Positions 1-6,037 of a stretch of 6,280 nt of DNA are shown piece by piece. The translations under genes and the position numbers were made by a program. This stretch comes from DAIDJM01 sp964250215 (GTDB lineage: Bacteria > Pseudomonadota > Alphaproteobacteria > Acetobacterales > Acetobacteraceae), in NCBI GenBank assembly GCA_964250215.1, contig CAXUEX010000156.1:1-6280 (forward strand), in the 5' to 3' direction. The first letter of the stretch is position 1. Each line of letters starts with the position of its first letter. The notes under the pieces are model-generated. The model had not been told where the DNA came from. It made no database searches and was given only the letters and a program-made list of their open reading frames with translations.

Positions 1-1
1 G

Positions 2-442
2 GACCGGCGCAGCGTGGCGGCCGCGCGCGCCGATGCGGCGCTGGGCGATCGCGCGGCGGCGCTGGCCGATCTGGCCACGGCGCAGAGCGACGCCGCGCTC
101 GATTTGCGCGCCGGGCTGTGCGGTGCAGCGAAGGATTGGCCGGGCGAAGCGGCCGCGCTCCGCCAGCTTGCCATCCGCCGCCTGCCGTCAGGCGAGGGCA
201 CGCTCGATGCTGGCCAGCGCGATCTGGTGCTGCGTCTGGCGGGCGCGCTGTCCAACGCCGGAGACATGGCCGGCCTGCACGAATTGCGGGCGGAACAAGG
301 TGCCCGAATGGCGTCCGGGCGGGATGCCGATCTGTTCCGCGTGCTTACCGGCTCGCCGGTGCGGCAGGTCGCCGATCTGCCCCGCGCCGCCGCCGAGCTC
401 GCCGCCGCCCAGGCTGCCTTGCCGGGTGCGGCACAGCCCTGA
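2..442 (+). CDS. C-terminal part of an alanine/leucine-rich helical (TPR-like) protein, 5' truncated
   Basis: The reading frame is open to the left edge, so this is the last roughly 147 residues of a longer protein. A GTG at 14 could be read as a start, but the frame continues upstream of it and no ribosome binding site is visible, so I treat it as internal. The visible part is rich in Ala, Leu, Arg and Asp and has repeated helix-like stretches (ALADLATAQ, AALRQLAIRR, RDLVLRLAGALSNAGD, RAAAELAAAQAAL) with the A/L/G spacing of tetratricopeptide-like hairpins. It has no membrane segment and no catalytic motif. It resembles the C-terminal ends of large TPR-type hypothetical proteins of Acetobacteraceae, but that is an impression from composition and pattern. 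It ends with TGA 126 bases before speD. No functional link to the polyamine genes can be read from the sequence. Confidence 0.7.
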   Translation, partial: DRRSVAAARADAALGDRAAALADLATAQSDAALDLRAGLCGAAKDWPGEAAALRQLAIRRLPSGEGTLDAGQRDLVLRLAGALSNAGDMAGLHELRAEQGARMASGRDADLFRVLTGSPVRQVADLPRAAAELAAAQAALPGAAQP

Positions 443-568
443 TTTCAGGAACCTGCCACCGCCGCGGATATTTCTCTTGCGTGGGGGGACCCCCCACCCT
501 AAATGCGACCGCCTTGGCCCAAGGGGGCGTTAAGCCCAACAGGCCGTCTGCTGGTTTGGGGGTACGTG
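443..568 (+). promoter_or_regulatory. speD leader region with several inverted repeats
   Basis: This 126-base non-coding gap precedes speD. It holds a near-perfect palindrome GTGGGGGG-A-CCCCCCAC (481-497) and a second one, CCTTGG-C-CCAAGG (512-524). After these comes a possible hairpin GGGC/GCCC (525-528 with 534-537, loop GTTAA). A further possible hairpin pairs CCCAA (535-539) with TTGGG (556-560), with an inner CAG/CTG stem (540-542 with 548-550). The last two hairpins share bases 535-537 and so exclude each other. The outer arm at 556-560 overlaps the purine-rich speD ribosome binding site. No convincing -35/-10 promoter pair is visible. The palindrome at 481-497 has no T-tract, so it is not a standard intrinsic terminator for the upstream gene. 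Whether any of this regulates speD is inference; it could also be a degenerate family-specific intergenic repeat. Confidence 0.5.
558..562 (+). promoter_or_regulatory. Ribosome binding site of speD
   Basis: A run of five G (558-562) lies 6 bases before the ATG at 569, a suitable spacing for a Shine-Dalgarno element, and it supports 569 over the open upstream extension of the same frame (from an ATG at 503). It overlaps the 3' arm of a potential leader hairpin. Confidence 0.55.
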
Positions 569-1033
569 ATGAACGCACTTGCTCAACTGGGGATGGTCTC
601 GGATTTCCCGAGCAGCAACCAGATGTCCACCGCTTTCCCGACGCATGATGGGGAGGCGAGAACGGATTACTTCGTCGAGCGTGACGGCGAGCGTTTCGCC
701 GGCACGCACCTGCTCGTGGATCTATGGGGTGCCACAAACCTCGACGATCCGGCGCTGATCGATCGCGCGCTGCGGCACGGCGCGGAAGCGGCGGGAGCCA
801 CCATCCTGCACAGCCATTTCCACCATTTCACGCCGAATGGCGGCGTGTCCGGCGTGGTGGTGCTGGCGGAAAGCCACATCAGTATCCACACATGGCCCGA
901 GCGGGATTTTGCCGCGATCGACATTTTCATGTGCGGCGCGTGCGACCCGCATAGGGCGATCCCCGTTCTACAGGCCGCGTTCAGCCCGGACCGCGTGAGC
1001 GTGGACGAGCAGCGGCGCGGGAAAATGGCGTAA
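569..1033 (+). CDS. speD: S-adenosylmethionine decarboxylase proenzyme, bacterial class 1b type
   Basis: This 154-residue enzyme decarboxylates S-adenosylmethionine to the aminopropyl donor used by spermidine synthase, in the cytoplasm. It is made as a proenzyme that cleaves itself before a serine, which becomes the pyruvoyl cofactor. The family signature is intact: ESHISIHTWPE has the cleavage site Glu101-Ser102 (Ser codon 872-874) and His107, and DIFMCG gives the catalytic Cys122. Their spacing matches Ser63/His68/Cys83 of the well-studied short bacterial enzymes. The HSHFHHFTPNGGVSG stretch (81-95) is also typical. About 40 residues precede the conserved core (RFAGTHLLVDLWG, 42-54), a modest N-terminal extension. 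I chose the ATG at 569 because a G-rich ribosome binding site precedes it; the frame extends upstream to 503, but that part reads as leader. speE follows 34 bases downstream. Confidence 0.95.
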   Translation: MNALAQLGMVSDFPSSNQMSTAFPTHDGEARTDYFVERDGERFAGTHLLVDLWGATNLDDPALIDRALRHGAEAAGATILHSHFHHFTPNGGVSGVVVLAESHISIHTWPERDFAAIDIFMCGACDPHRAIPVLQAAFSPDRVSVDEQRRGKMA

Positions 1034-1065
1034 AAACCCAGGGGGCAACGCCCCCTGGCTTTTTT
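1032..1065 (+). terminator. Intrinsic terminator-like hairpin between speD and speE, possibly bidirectional
   Basis: The 9-base arms CCAGGGGGC (1038-1046) and GCCCCCTGG (1050-1058) are perfect inverted repeats around the loop AAC. One C and six T (1060-1065) follow, the classical form of a factor-independent terminator. Five A (1032-1036) flank the left arm, so the element could also act on the other strand. It fills nearly the whole space between the speD stop and the speE start at 1068, where complete termination would separate two genes of one pathway; partial termination or attenuation is therefore plausible. This function is inferred from structure alone. Confidence 0.8.
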
Positions 1066-1067
1066 GC

Positions 1068-1919
1068 ATGACCTGGATCAACGAAACCCTGTACCCTGAC
1101 TGGGGCCAGCGCTTCCGCGTGGTGCGCGAGCTGGCGCGCACGCGCAGCCCATTTCAGGACATCGTGGTTTTCGAAAGCGCCAGCCACGGCCGCGTCATGG
1201 TGCTGGATGGCTGCATCCAGATCACCGAGCACGACGAGTTCGTCTATCAGGAAATGATGGCGCACGTGCCGCTGCTGGAACACGGCGCCGCTTCGCGCGT
1301 GCTGATCATCGGCGCCGGCGACGGTGGCGTGCTGCGACGCGTGTTGCAACACCGGAACGTCGAGCGCGCGGTGATGGTGGAGATCGACGGCGAGGTGATC
1401 CGTCTGTCGAAAGAATTCCTGCCCGCAATCGCCGAAGCTGCCTGGGACGATGCACGCGCCGAGGTGATCGTGGGCGATGGCATCGATTACGTCGCAAAGG
1501 CGGAAGATGCCGCGTTCGACGTGATCGTCGTCGACAGCACCGATCCGATCGGCGTCGGCGAGGTGCTGTTCACCGACGAATTCTATCGCGACTGCGCACG
1601 CATCCTGGGCCCGAACGGCATCGTGGTGAACCAGTGCGGCGTGCCGTTCATGCAGGCTGGCGAGCTGCGCGACACGAGCCGTCGCCAGGCAAGGTTTTTC
1701 CCGCATGTCACGGCCTACGCCGCCGCTGTCCCCACCTATGTCGGCGGCCTGATGACGCTCGGCTTCGCCGGCAAAAGCGGCCGCACCGCAACGCTGGAAA
1801 ATTTGCGCCAGCGTGCCGAGGCGCACGGCATCCTGGGCACCACGCGCTACTGGTCCCCGGAAGTGCATATGGCCAGCTTCGCGCTGCCGCCGTATATCGC
1901 GGAGCTACTGCCGGGCTGA
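1068..1919 (+). CDS. speE: Spermidine synthase (polyamine aminopropyltransferase)
   Basis: The 283-residue protein transfers the aminopropyl group of decarboxylated S-adenosylmethionine to putrescine, giving spermidine and methylthioadenosine, in the cytoplasm. The length is close to the E. coli enzyme. An N-terminal beta domain (about 1-60; WINETL, VMVLDGCIQ, DEFVYQEMMAHVPLL) leads into a methyltransferase-like Rossmann fold. The cofactor loop IIGAGDGG (80-87) is followed by the acidic strand end VEID (104-107), and VVDSTDPIG (154-162) holds the two aspartates, Asp156 and Asp159, that correspond to catalytic/binding Asp158 and Asp161 in E. coli. The C-terminal PTYVGGLMT and FALPPYI stretches are typical. 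ATG 1068 is the only sensible start, because the alignment begins with the usual W-x-x-E-T-L. It is odd in having no Shine-Dalgarno-like sequence: the bases before it are the 3' arm and T-tract of the terminator. Translation may depend on coupling to speD or start weakly. Confidence 0.96.
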   Translation: MTWINETLYPDWGQRFRVVRELARTRSPFQDIVVFESASHGRVMVLDGCIQITEHDEFVYQEMMAHVPLLEHGAASRVLIIGAGDGGVLRRVLQHRNVERAVMVEIDGEVIRLSKEFLPAIAEAAWDDARAEVIVGDGIDYVAKAEDAAFDVIVVDSTDPIGVGEVLFTDEFYRDCARILGPNGIVVNQCGVPFMQAGELRDTSRRQARFFPHVTAYAAAVPTYVGGLMTLGFAGKSGRTATLENLRQRAEAHGILGTTRYWSPEVHMASFALPPYIAELLPG

Positions 1920-1934
1920 TGGCGTCCCGGGGCA

Positions 1935-1943
1935 GGGGGAGGA
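1935..1943 (+). promoter_or_regulatory. Strong ribosome binding site of the esterase gene
   Basis: GGGGGAGGA with a GGAGG core at 1938-1942 lies 7 bases before ATG 1950. It is the best Shine-Dalgarno match in the window. It fixes the start of the esterase and suggests translation independent of speE, whose stop is 30 bases upstream of the ATG. Confidence 0.75.
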
Positions 1944-1949
1944 AACGGA

Positions 1950-3191
1950 ATGCGAAATCCATTCGGCGCCGTTCTCGCCGCCGCGCTCGCGGCCGGCACA
2001 GCATTCGCGGCGCCTCCGCCGCGCCAAGCCACCGTCCATTCGATTGATCGCTCGATCGATCCCACGGCACTCTGCAACGACGGCACCACACCGAAATATT
2101 GGTACCGGCCCGGAGTGGGGCAGGGCGCATCGCACTGGGTGATCTGGCTGGAAGGCGGCGGCGAGTGCATCGACCAGCCCTCCTGCGCCGCCCGCGCCAC
2201 CGATTCCTCCACCGCCCCCTTCGTCACGTCGAACGGCTTCATGGCCGGCCAGGGCTTCGGCCTGCTCTCGTCGCGCCCTGGCATCAACCCCGCGCTCTAC
2301 GACGCCAACGCCGTGCTGCTGCATTACTGCTCCAGCGACGCATGGTCCGGCCGCAAACTGGCAACCGCGAAACATTTCAACCCGAACGATCCATCTAGCT
2401 GGAACTTTGTCGGCAAGCGCATTGCCTTGGCGGCCGTCAAGTCGCTGATCGAGGCGCAACCCGAACTCGCCGCCGCCAAACAGATATTGATCGGCGGCAG
2501 CTCGGCCGGCGGCGAGGGCATGACCACCTCGGCCAACGATCTCGTGCCGCTGCTGCCTGCCTCGGCGCAGATCCTGTTTGCCAACGACGCCGGCTTCGCC
2601 CTGAACATCGGACAGTTCGATCCCGCCGCCGCCAAACCCTACATCTACGGCGGCTCGCCCAACGCCTTCGATATCGAATTCATGAAACGGCTGAGCTTCT
2701 GGAACGCCGGCGGCGATGCGCAGTGCGACGCCTCGGCGCAGACACAGGCGCAACTGGCGCAGTGTTTGCAAAGCGGCTATTTGTTGCAAAACAATTATAT
2801 CCGGCTGCCGAGCCTGATCACCGAATCGGCGCTGGACACGGCGCAGATCCTGCTCGAGCTCTGCCCCGCGCAGCACGGCATGTGCCAGATCTCCACCAAC
2901 CCGGCCAGCAAGCCGGGGATATACGCCGCCGCGTTCGCCGCGCGCATGGCGCCGGCGGTCGGCAATACCAGCACGCAATCCGGCTTCACCGGCTTCGTGC
3001 CGCAGCAATACGTGCACGAGTTGCTGGTCTGCGATCAGGCATTCGCGGCGGAAATGCCGTTCCCCGGCGGCAAGCTTTCGGCCCGGGATGCGCTCACCGC
3101 CTGGCTTGCCGATCCAACCGCACCTATGGTGCTGCACGTCGGCACCGGGCCCGGCGTGCGCGGCAGGCCGATCGCCTGCAATAACAAATAG
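1950..3191 (+). CDS. Secreted pectin acetylesterase / Notum-family alpha/beta hydrolase
   Basis: This 413-residue protein has an N-terminal Sec signal peptide (MRNP..., hydrophobic 5-19, probable cleavage after TAFA at residue 20), so it should act in the periplasm or outside the cell. The family, which includes plant pectin acetylesterases and animal Notum carboxylesterase, is recognised by three landmarks in order: an oxyanion-type glycine strip WLEGGGEC (66-73), HYCSSDAWSG (125-134), and the nucleophile elbow GGSSAGGEG (182-190) with probable nucleophile Ser185. By position, Asp296 (TESALDTAQ) and His356 (YVHELLVC) are candidates for the rest of the triad, but these two are inferred. Ten cysteines after the signal peptide suggest disulfides and agree with export. 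The strips differ from the plant consensus (GGGWC, YCDGSSF). The substrate cannot be read off: acetylated polysaccharide, another ester or a lipid ester are all possible. It lies 30 bases after speE and may be cotranscribed with it. The family call is firm, the substrate unknown. Confidence 0.85.
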   Translation: MRNPFGAVLAAALAAGTAFAAPPPRQATVHSIDRSIDPTALCNDGTTPKYWYRPGVGQGASHWVIWLEGGGECIDQPSCAARATDSSTAPFVTSNGFMAGQGFGLLSSRPGINPALYDANAVLLHYCSSDAWSGRKLATAKHFNPNDPSSWNFVGKRIALAAVKSLIEAQPELAAAKQILIGGSSAGGEGMTTSANDLVPLLPASAQILFANDAGFALNIGQFDPAAAKPYIYGGSPNAFDIEFMKRLSFWNAGGDAQCDASAQTQAQLAQCLQSGYLLQNNYIRLPSLITESALDTAQILLELCPAQHGMCQISTNPASKPGIYAAAFAARMAPAVGNTSTQSGFTGFVPQQYVHELLVCDQAFAAEMPFPGGKLSARDALTAWLADPTAPMVLHVGTGPGVRGRPIACNNK

Positions 3192-3194
3192 CGC

Positions 3195-4502
3195 TCACTC
3201 GGCACGCTCCAGTCCCGCCGTCTTTCGCGCGTCCCGCCGCTGGTCGGCGATCAGCGCCGCCAGCACGCCCATTCCGCGCCGCGGCAAGTTGCCCTCCGCC
3301 AGCCGCACCAGTTGCTCGTAATACCAGCTCTGCACGCCGAAACCGTTCACCACCTTCACCAGCGCGAACGGCGAGCCGGGCCCGAGCCAACCGGGCCCCA
3401 CGCGCAATCTGTCCTCCCAGCGCTCCAGCTCCGCGATCTCGCCGCGCAGCAGCCGTATCGGCGCATCCGCATCCACGCAAAGCGGCCGGCCGAGCCCGAT
3501 CACATCCACCCCGTCTTCGGCAATCGCCGCCGCCATGCCGGAAAGCGTGCGGAACCCGCCCGTCACCATCAGTTTCGCGCGCGCAAGGCTCGCCCGGATG
3601 GCCGGCGCGAATTGCTGGAAATACGCTTCGCGCGCGTGTGTGGATGCCGCCATGCGCGGCCTTTCGGGCGGCTCCAAGCCTTCGATGCGCATCATCGCCG
3701 GCTGTTCGTAACTGCCGCCGGAAATCTCGATCAGGTCCACGCCTTCGTCATCCAGCCAGCGCACCACCATCTGGCTATCTTCCGCGCTGAACCCGCCGCG
3801 CTGGAAATCGGCGGAATTGATCTTCACCGAAAGCGGAAAATCCGGCCCCACCGCTGCCCGCGTGGCCCGCACCGCTTGCAGCAGCACGCGCGCCCGCGCC
3901 TCCAGCCCGCCGCCCCAATCGTCTTCCCGCAAATTCGCGCGCGGCGAGAGAAACGACGAGAGCAGGTAGCCATGCGCCGCGTGCAACTGCACACCGGTGA
4001 AACCGCACTCGCGGCAAACCCGCGCGGCGTGCGCATAGCGTGCCGGCAAGTCCGCGATTTCCTCGGCTTCCATCGGCACCGGCACCCCGAAGCGGCCACC
4101 CGGCAGGGAAACCGCCACCGCGGAAGGTGCTTTCGGCTGCGGATTGATCGCCTTCTGCGTCTGCCTCCCCGCGTGCGAGAGCTGCACCCAGGCATGGCTG
4201 CCGCCGAACGTGGCGGCCGCCGCGAAACGCCGCAGCGCGGCCAGCGCCGCCGCATCCTCGGTGCCGTCGATTGCCACATTGCCGGCGGCTTCCAGATGCG
4301 CGCGATCGATCTGGATATTGCCGGTGATCAGCAGCCCGGCTCCCCCTTCGCTCCACAGCCTGTACAGGCGTTCGTGCAGCACGGTGGCGCGGTTGCGCGC
4401 ATCGGCGAGGCGCTCGGTCATCGCCGCTTTCGCCAGCCGGTTCGGCAGCACCGCGCCGCACGGCAACGCGAGCGGCGCGGCCAGAATCTCCCTTGCGTTC
4501 AT
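3195..4502 (-). CDS. NADH:flavin oxidoreductase, Old Yellow Enzyme family
   Basis: This is a 435-residue single-domain TIM-barrel flavoprotein predicted to bind FMN and use NAD(P)H to reduce activated C=C bonds in enones or similar substrates, in the cytoplasm. Visible family marks are: an N-terminal strand with PNRLAKAAMTE (20-30), ITGN (59-62), VQLSHAGRQ (106-114), LHAAHGYLLSSFLSPRAN (173-190) with the substrate-binding pair His174 and His177 and Tyr179, SVKINS (225-230), the phosphate-binding strand ends VTGGFR (313-318) and GLGRP (336-340), and a C-terminal VQSWYYEQL (390-398). The length fits a stand-alone member; the iron-sulfur and NAD domains of dienoyl-CoA reductases are absent. The frame is open for 88 codons upstream of 4502, but the conserved protein begins at MNAREIL, whose ATG (4502-4500) overlaps the stop of the lipoprotein gene. 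This ATGA overlap indicates translational coupling. The natural substrate is unknown. Confidence 0.9.
   Translation of the reverse strand: MNAREILAAPLALPCGAVLPNRLAKAAMTERLADARNRATVLHERLYRLWSEGGAGLLITGNIQIDRAHLEAAGNVAIDGTEDAAALAALRRFAAAATFGGSHAWVQLSHAGRQTQKAINPQPKAPSAVAVSLPGGRFGVPVPMEAEEIADLPARYAHAARVCRECGFTGVQLHAAHGYLLSSFLSPRANLREDDWGGGLEARARVLLQAVRATRAAVGPDFPLSVKINSADFQRGGFSAEDSQMVVRWLDDEGVDLIEISGGSYEQPAMMRIEGLEPPERPRMAASTHAREAYFQQFAPAIRASLARAKLMVTGGFRTLSGMAAAIAEDGVDVIGLGRPLCVDADAPIRLLRGEIAELERWEDRLRVGPGWLGPGSPFALVKVVNGFGVQSWYYEQLVRLAEGNLPRRGMGVLAALIADQRRDARKTAGLERAE
4499..4502 (-). promoter_or_regulatory. ATGA stop/start overlap between lipoprotein and flavin oxidoreductase genes
   Basis: On the minus strand the four bases ATGA contain both the start codon of the oxidoreductase (4502-4500) and the stop codon TGA of the lipoprotein gene (4501-4499). 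This arrangement usually means that ribosomes finishing the first gene restart on the second. Only a weak GGCGG lies upstream as a separate ribosome binding site. Confidence 0.8.
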
Positions 4503-6007
4503 TGCGGCGCCGCCAGAACCGGATAGCGCGGCCGGTATCCCGCGGCATCCAACGGCGCCTCCAAATCGGCGCCGATGTCCGGCGCAATCGCCAGCGTCGC
4601 GCCATACAAAAATTCCATCATCGCGATCCCCGCCGCCTGCCGTGCCTCGTCCGCATCCAGCGCCTCCATCTTCTGATAAGCCCCCACCAGCGCCGCCGCC
4701 GCCGGTCGCAACGGCGCGAACACCCGATCGAACACGGCCTTGTTCCCGGCCGATTTCGTGCTCCATGCGAACAGCGCGTCCAGCACCCGATCATGGCGCT
4801 GCCGCAACCACAGCGTCCAGCCACCCGCCTGCGCCTCGCGCAACGCCAGCAGCGGCATGTTCAGCAGCACGAAATCGGTGTCGGCCCGCAACTGGCTGGC
4901 ATCGCGCAGCGCCGCCGGCCCCAGCAGGGAAGGCGCCGCACTGGCGTTTACCTCCGCCAGCGCCGCCCGCCACGCGCCGAATGCCGGCAGCGCGTCGAAA
5001 CGCTCCGGCCCCGGCGGCACTTCGTAGGTATCGAACAAGCAAAGCGGCGCGGCAGCGGTGCCCGACACATCCCACACCCCCGCATGCGCGAATTCGCCGG
5101 GCGCGGCCGGCGCCGTCGATCCCCACGGGTCTTCGGCGATCCCCAGCAGCCGGCCACGATACCGAAACAGATCGATTGCGCCATAATCGCCGGTCTGCGA
5201 GGCATACGCCGAAAACCGGCCGCCCTGGTTCGTGCGGCTCTGCGCCTGAACCAGCTCGGAGAGCGAAAGCGGCCCGATCGCCGGCACGCCGCCCAAATCC
5301 AAGCCGCGAGCCCGTATCTGATACAGCCCAAACACGTTGGCTTCGTATAGCGCCACCCTGGCCGCCCGCCCCGGCGCCACTTCAGCGTTCGCCGCACCGT
5401 GCGAACCCGCCAGTTCCTCGCCCCCGAACGCGCCGGGATCCACGGTGCCGACGCGCCCTAGCGCCAGGTTCGCCCCGGCTGCCATGGCACGGCAAAGTTC
5501 CGGATCCGCTTCAGGCGTCGCGTCCGCCAAACCCCGAAAAATCACATATTGCGCAATCGCTCCGGCCCCCGCCGCCGTGCCGTGCCCCGCCGCCAGCACC
5601 CGCCTTCGCACATCGAGTGCCGCCGCTACGCAAGCAAGCGCCGCCGCATCCGCCACCGCCGGCGCGGCCGGCAAATGGCAGGCCGCGTCCAGACCCAGCA
5701 ACCACCGTGCCTGATCCGCCAGCAGCACATCGCGCCCGAACAGGCCGGCTTCCCGTATGCCGCGGTGGAATTCCCGCAGCATCGCGCGATTGGCCGAAGC
5801 CGCTTCGGGGAACCGGCAGATGGCAATCTCGGCCGGCGTCTCGGCTTCGAAACAATTGCTGCTGGCCGCCGCCGCATCCGCACTCACCGGTCCAGCCGCA
5901 CTCTCCGGCCGCGGCGCCGCCACATGATAGATGCCGCAGCCCGCGAGCAGGCTGGCCAGCAGAAACGGGGCGGCGCGGCGCATCTCGGCCGATCTTTTAA
6001 AGCGCAT
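4499..6007 (-). CDS. Lipoprotein with N-terminal LprI-type domain and unassigned C-terminal region
   Basis: The 502-residue protein starts with a lipoprotein signal: basic N-terminus, hydrophobic stretch 12-22, and lipobox LLAGC (20-24), so Cys24 should be acylated; Gly25 at +2 suggests sorting to the outer membrane. Residues about 50-140 match the LprI / DUF1311 pattern: C52-FEAETPAEIAIC64, a helical ANRAMLREFHRGI stretch, ADQARWLLGLDAAC110, then AC126VAAALDVRRRVL. These four cysteines fit the two expected disulfides. LprI was named for a mycobacterial lysozyme inhibitor, but most members have no proven role. Residues about 150-330 (for example VFGLYQIRARGL, YGAIDLFRYRGRLLGIAEDPWG, AGVWDVSG, CLFDTYEVPPG) look beta-rich and I do not recognise them; 340-480 is mainly helical. 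Neither candidate start (6007, or the in-frame ATG at 5983) has a clear Shine-Dalgarno, and both retain the lipobox. The gene lies 30 bases after the TonB-like gene and overlaps the oxidoreductase gene by 4 bases. Confidence 0.82.
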   Translation of the reverse strand: MRFKRSAEMRRAAPFLLASLLAGCGIYHVAAPRPESAAGPVSADAAAASSNCFEAETPAEIAICRFPEAASANRAMLREFHRGIREAGLFGRDVLLADQARWLLGLDAACHLPAAPAVADAAALACVAAALDVRRRVLAAGHGTAAGAGAIAQYVIFRGLADATPEADPELCRAMAAGANLALGRVGTVDPGAFGGEELAGSHGAANAEVAPGRAARVALYEANVFGLYQIRARGLDLGGVPAIGPLSLSELVQAQSRTNQGGRFSAYASQTGDYGAIDLFRYRGRLLGIAEDPWGSTAPAAPGEFAHAGVWDVSGTAAAPLCLFDTYEVPPGPERFDALPAFGAWRAALAEVNASAAPSLLGPAALRDASQLRADTDFVLLNMPLLALREAQAGGWTLWLRQRHDRVLDALFAWSTKSAGNKAVFDRVFAPLRPAAAALVGAYQKMEALDADEARQAAGIAMMEFLYGATLAIAPDIGADLEAPLDAAGYRPRYPVLAAPQ

Positions 6008-6037
6008 CGCCGTCGGGTGGAAATCCCGCCCGTGCCC

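Noticed and set aside
503..568. 22-codon N-terminal extension of speD from ATG 503
   Set aside because: It lies in the repeat-rich leader, lacks a ribosome binding site and has a composition unlike SpeD; the ATG at 569 has a G-rich site at the right distance.
443..568. A known S-adenosylmethionine or speF-type riboswitch upstream of speD
   Set aside because: I looked for the conserved cores of SAM-II, SAM-V, SAM/SAH and speF RNAs and could not match them. Only an unassigned potential leader structure is reported.
981..1868. 295-codon open frame on the minus strand opposite speE
   Set aside because: His/Ala/Val-rich antisense shadow; speE is unambiguous on the plus strand.
2042..2060. Short repeated GATC-containing stretch (GATTGATCG, CGATCGATC)
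   Set aside because: It is inside the esterase coding region, encodes an ordinary IDRSID segment, and is too short and imperfect to be a functional repeat array.
1905..3137. 410-codon open frame on the minus strand opposite the esterase
   Set aside because: The translation is Gly/Ala/Arg/His-rich with no family features, while the plus strand has a signal peptide, a hydrolase elbow and a strong ribosome binding site.
3312..4526. 404-codon open frame on the plus strand opposite the oxidoreductase
   Set aside because: Arg/His/Pro-rich shadow without domain features; the minus-strand protein carries the Old Yellow Enzyme motifs over its whole length.
4503..4766. 88-codon upstream extension of the oxidoreductase frame
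   Set aside because: It lies inside the lipoprotein gene, is Gly/Arg-rich, and the conserved protein begins at the ATG that overlaps the lipoprotein stop codon.
4144..6000. 618-codon open frame on the plus strand, opposite the lipoprotein gene and part of the oxidoreductase gene
   Set aside because: It translates to Pro/Arg/Ala/Ser-rich low-complexity sequence without recognisable domains, typical of an antisense shadow in GC-rich DNA; the opposite strand encodes a lipobox, the LprI cysteine pattern and a clear flavoenzyme.
6014..6028. Small CGGG/CCCG hairpin in the gap between the TonB-like and lipoprotein genes
   Set aside because: Only four base pairs with a 7-base loop and no T-tract; expected by chance in GC-rich DNA.
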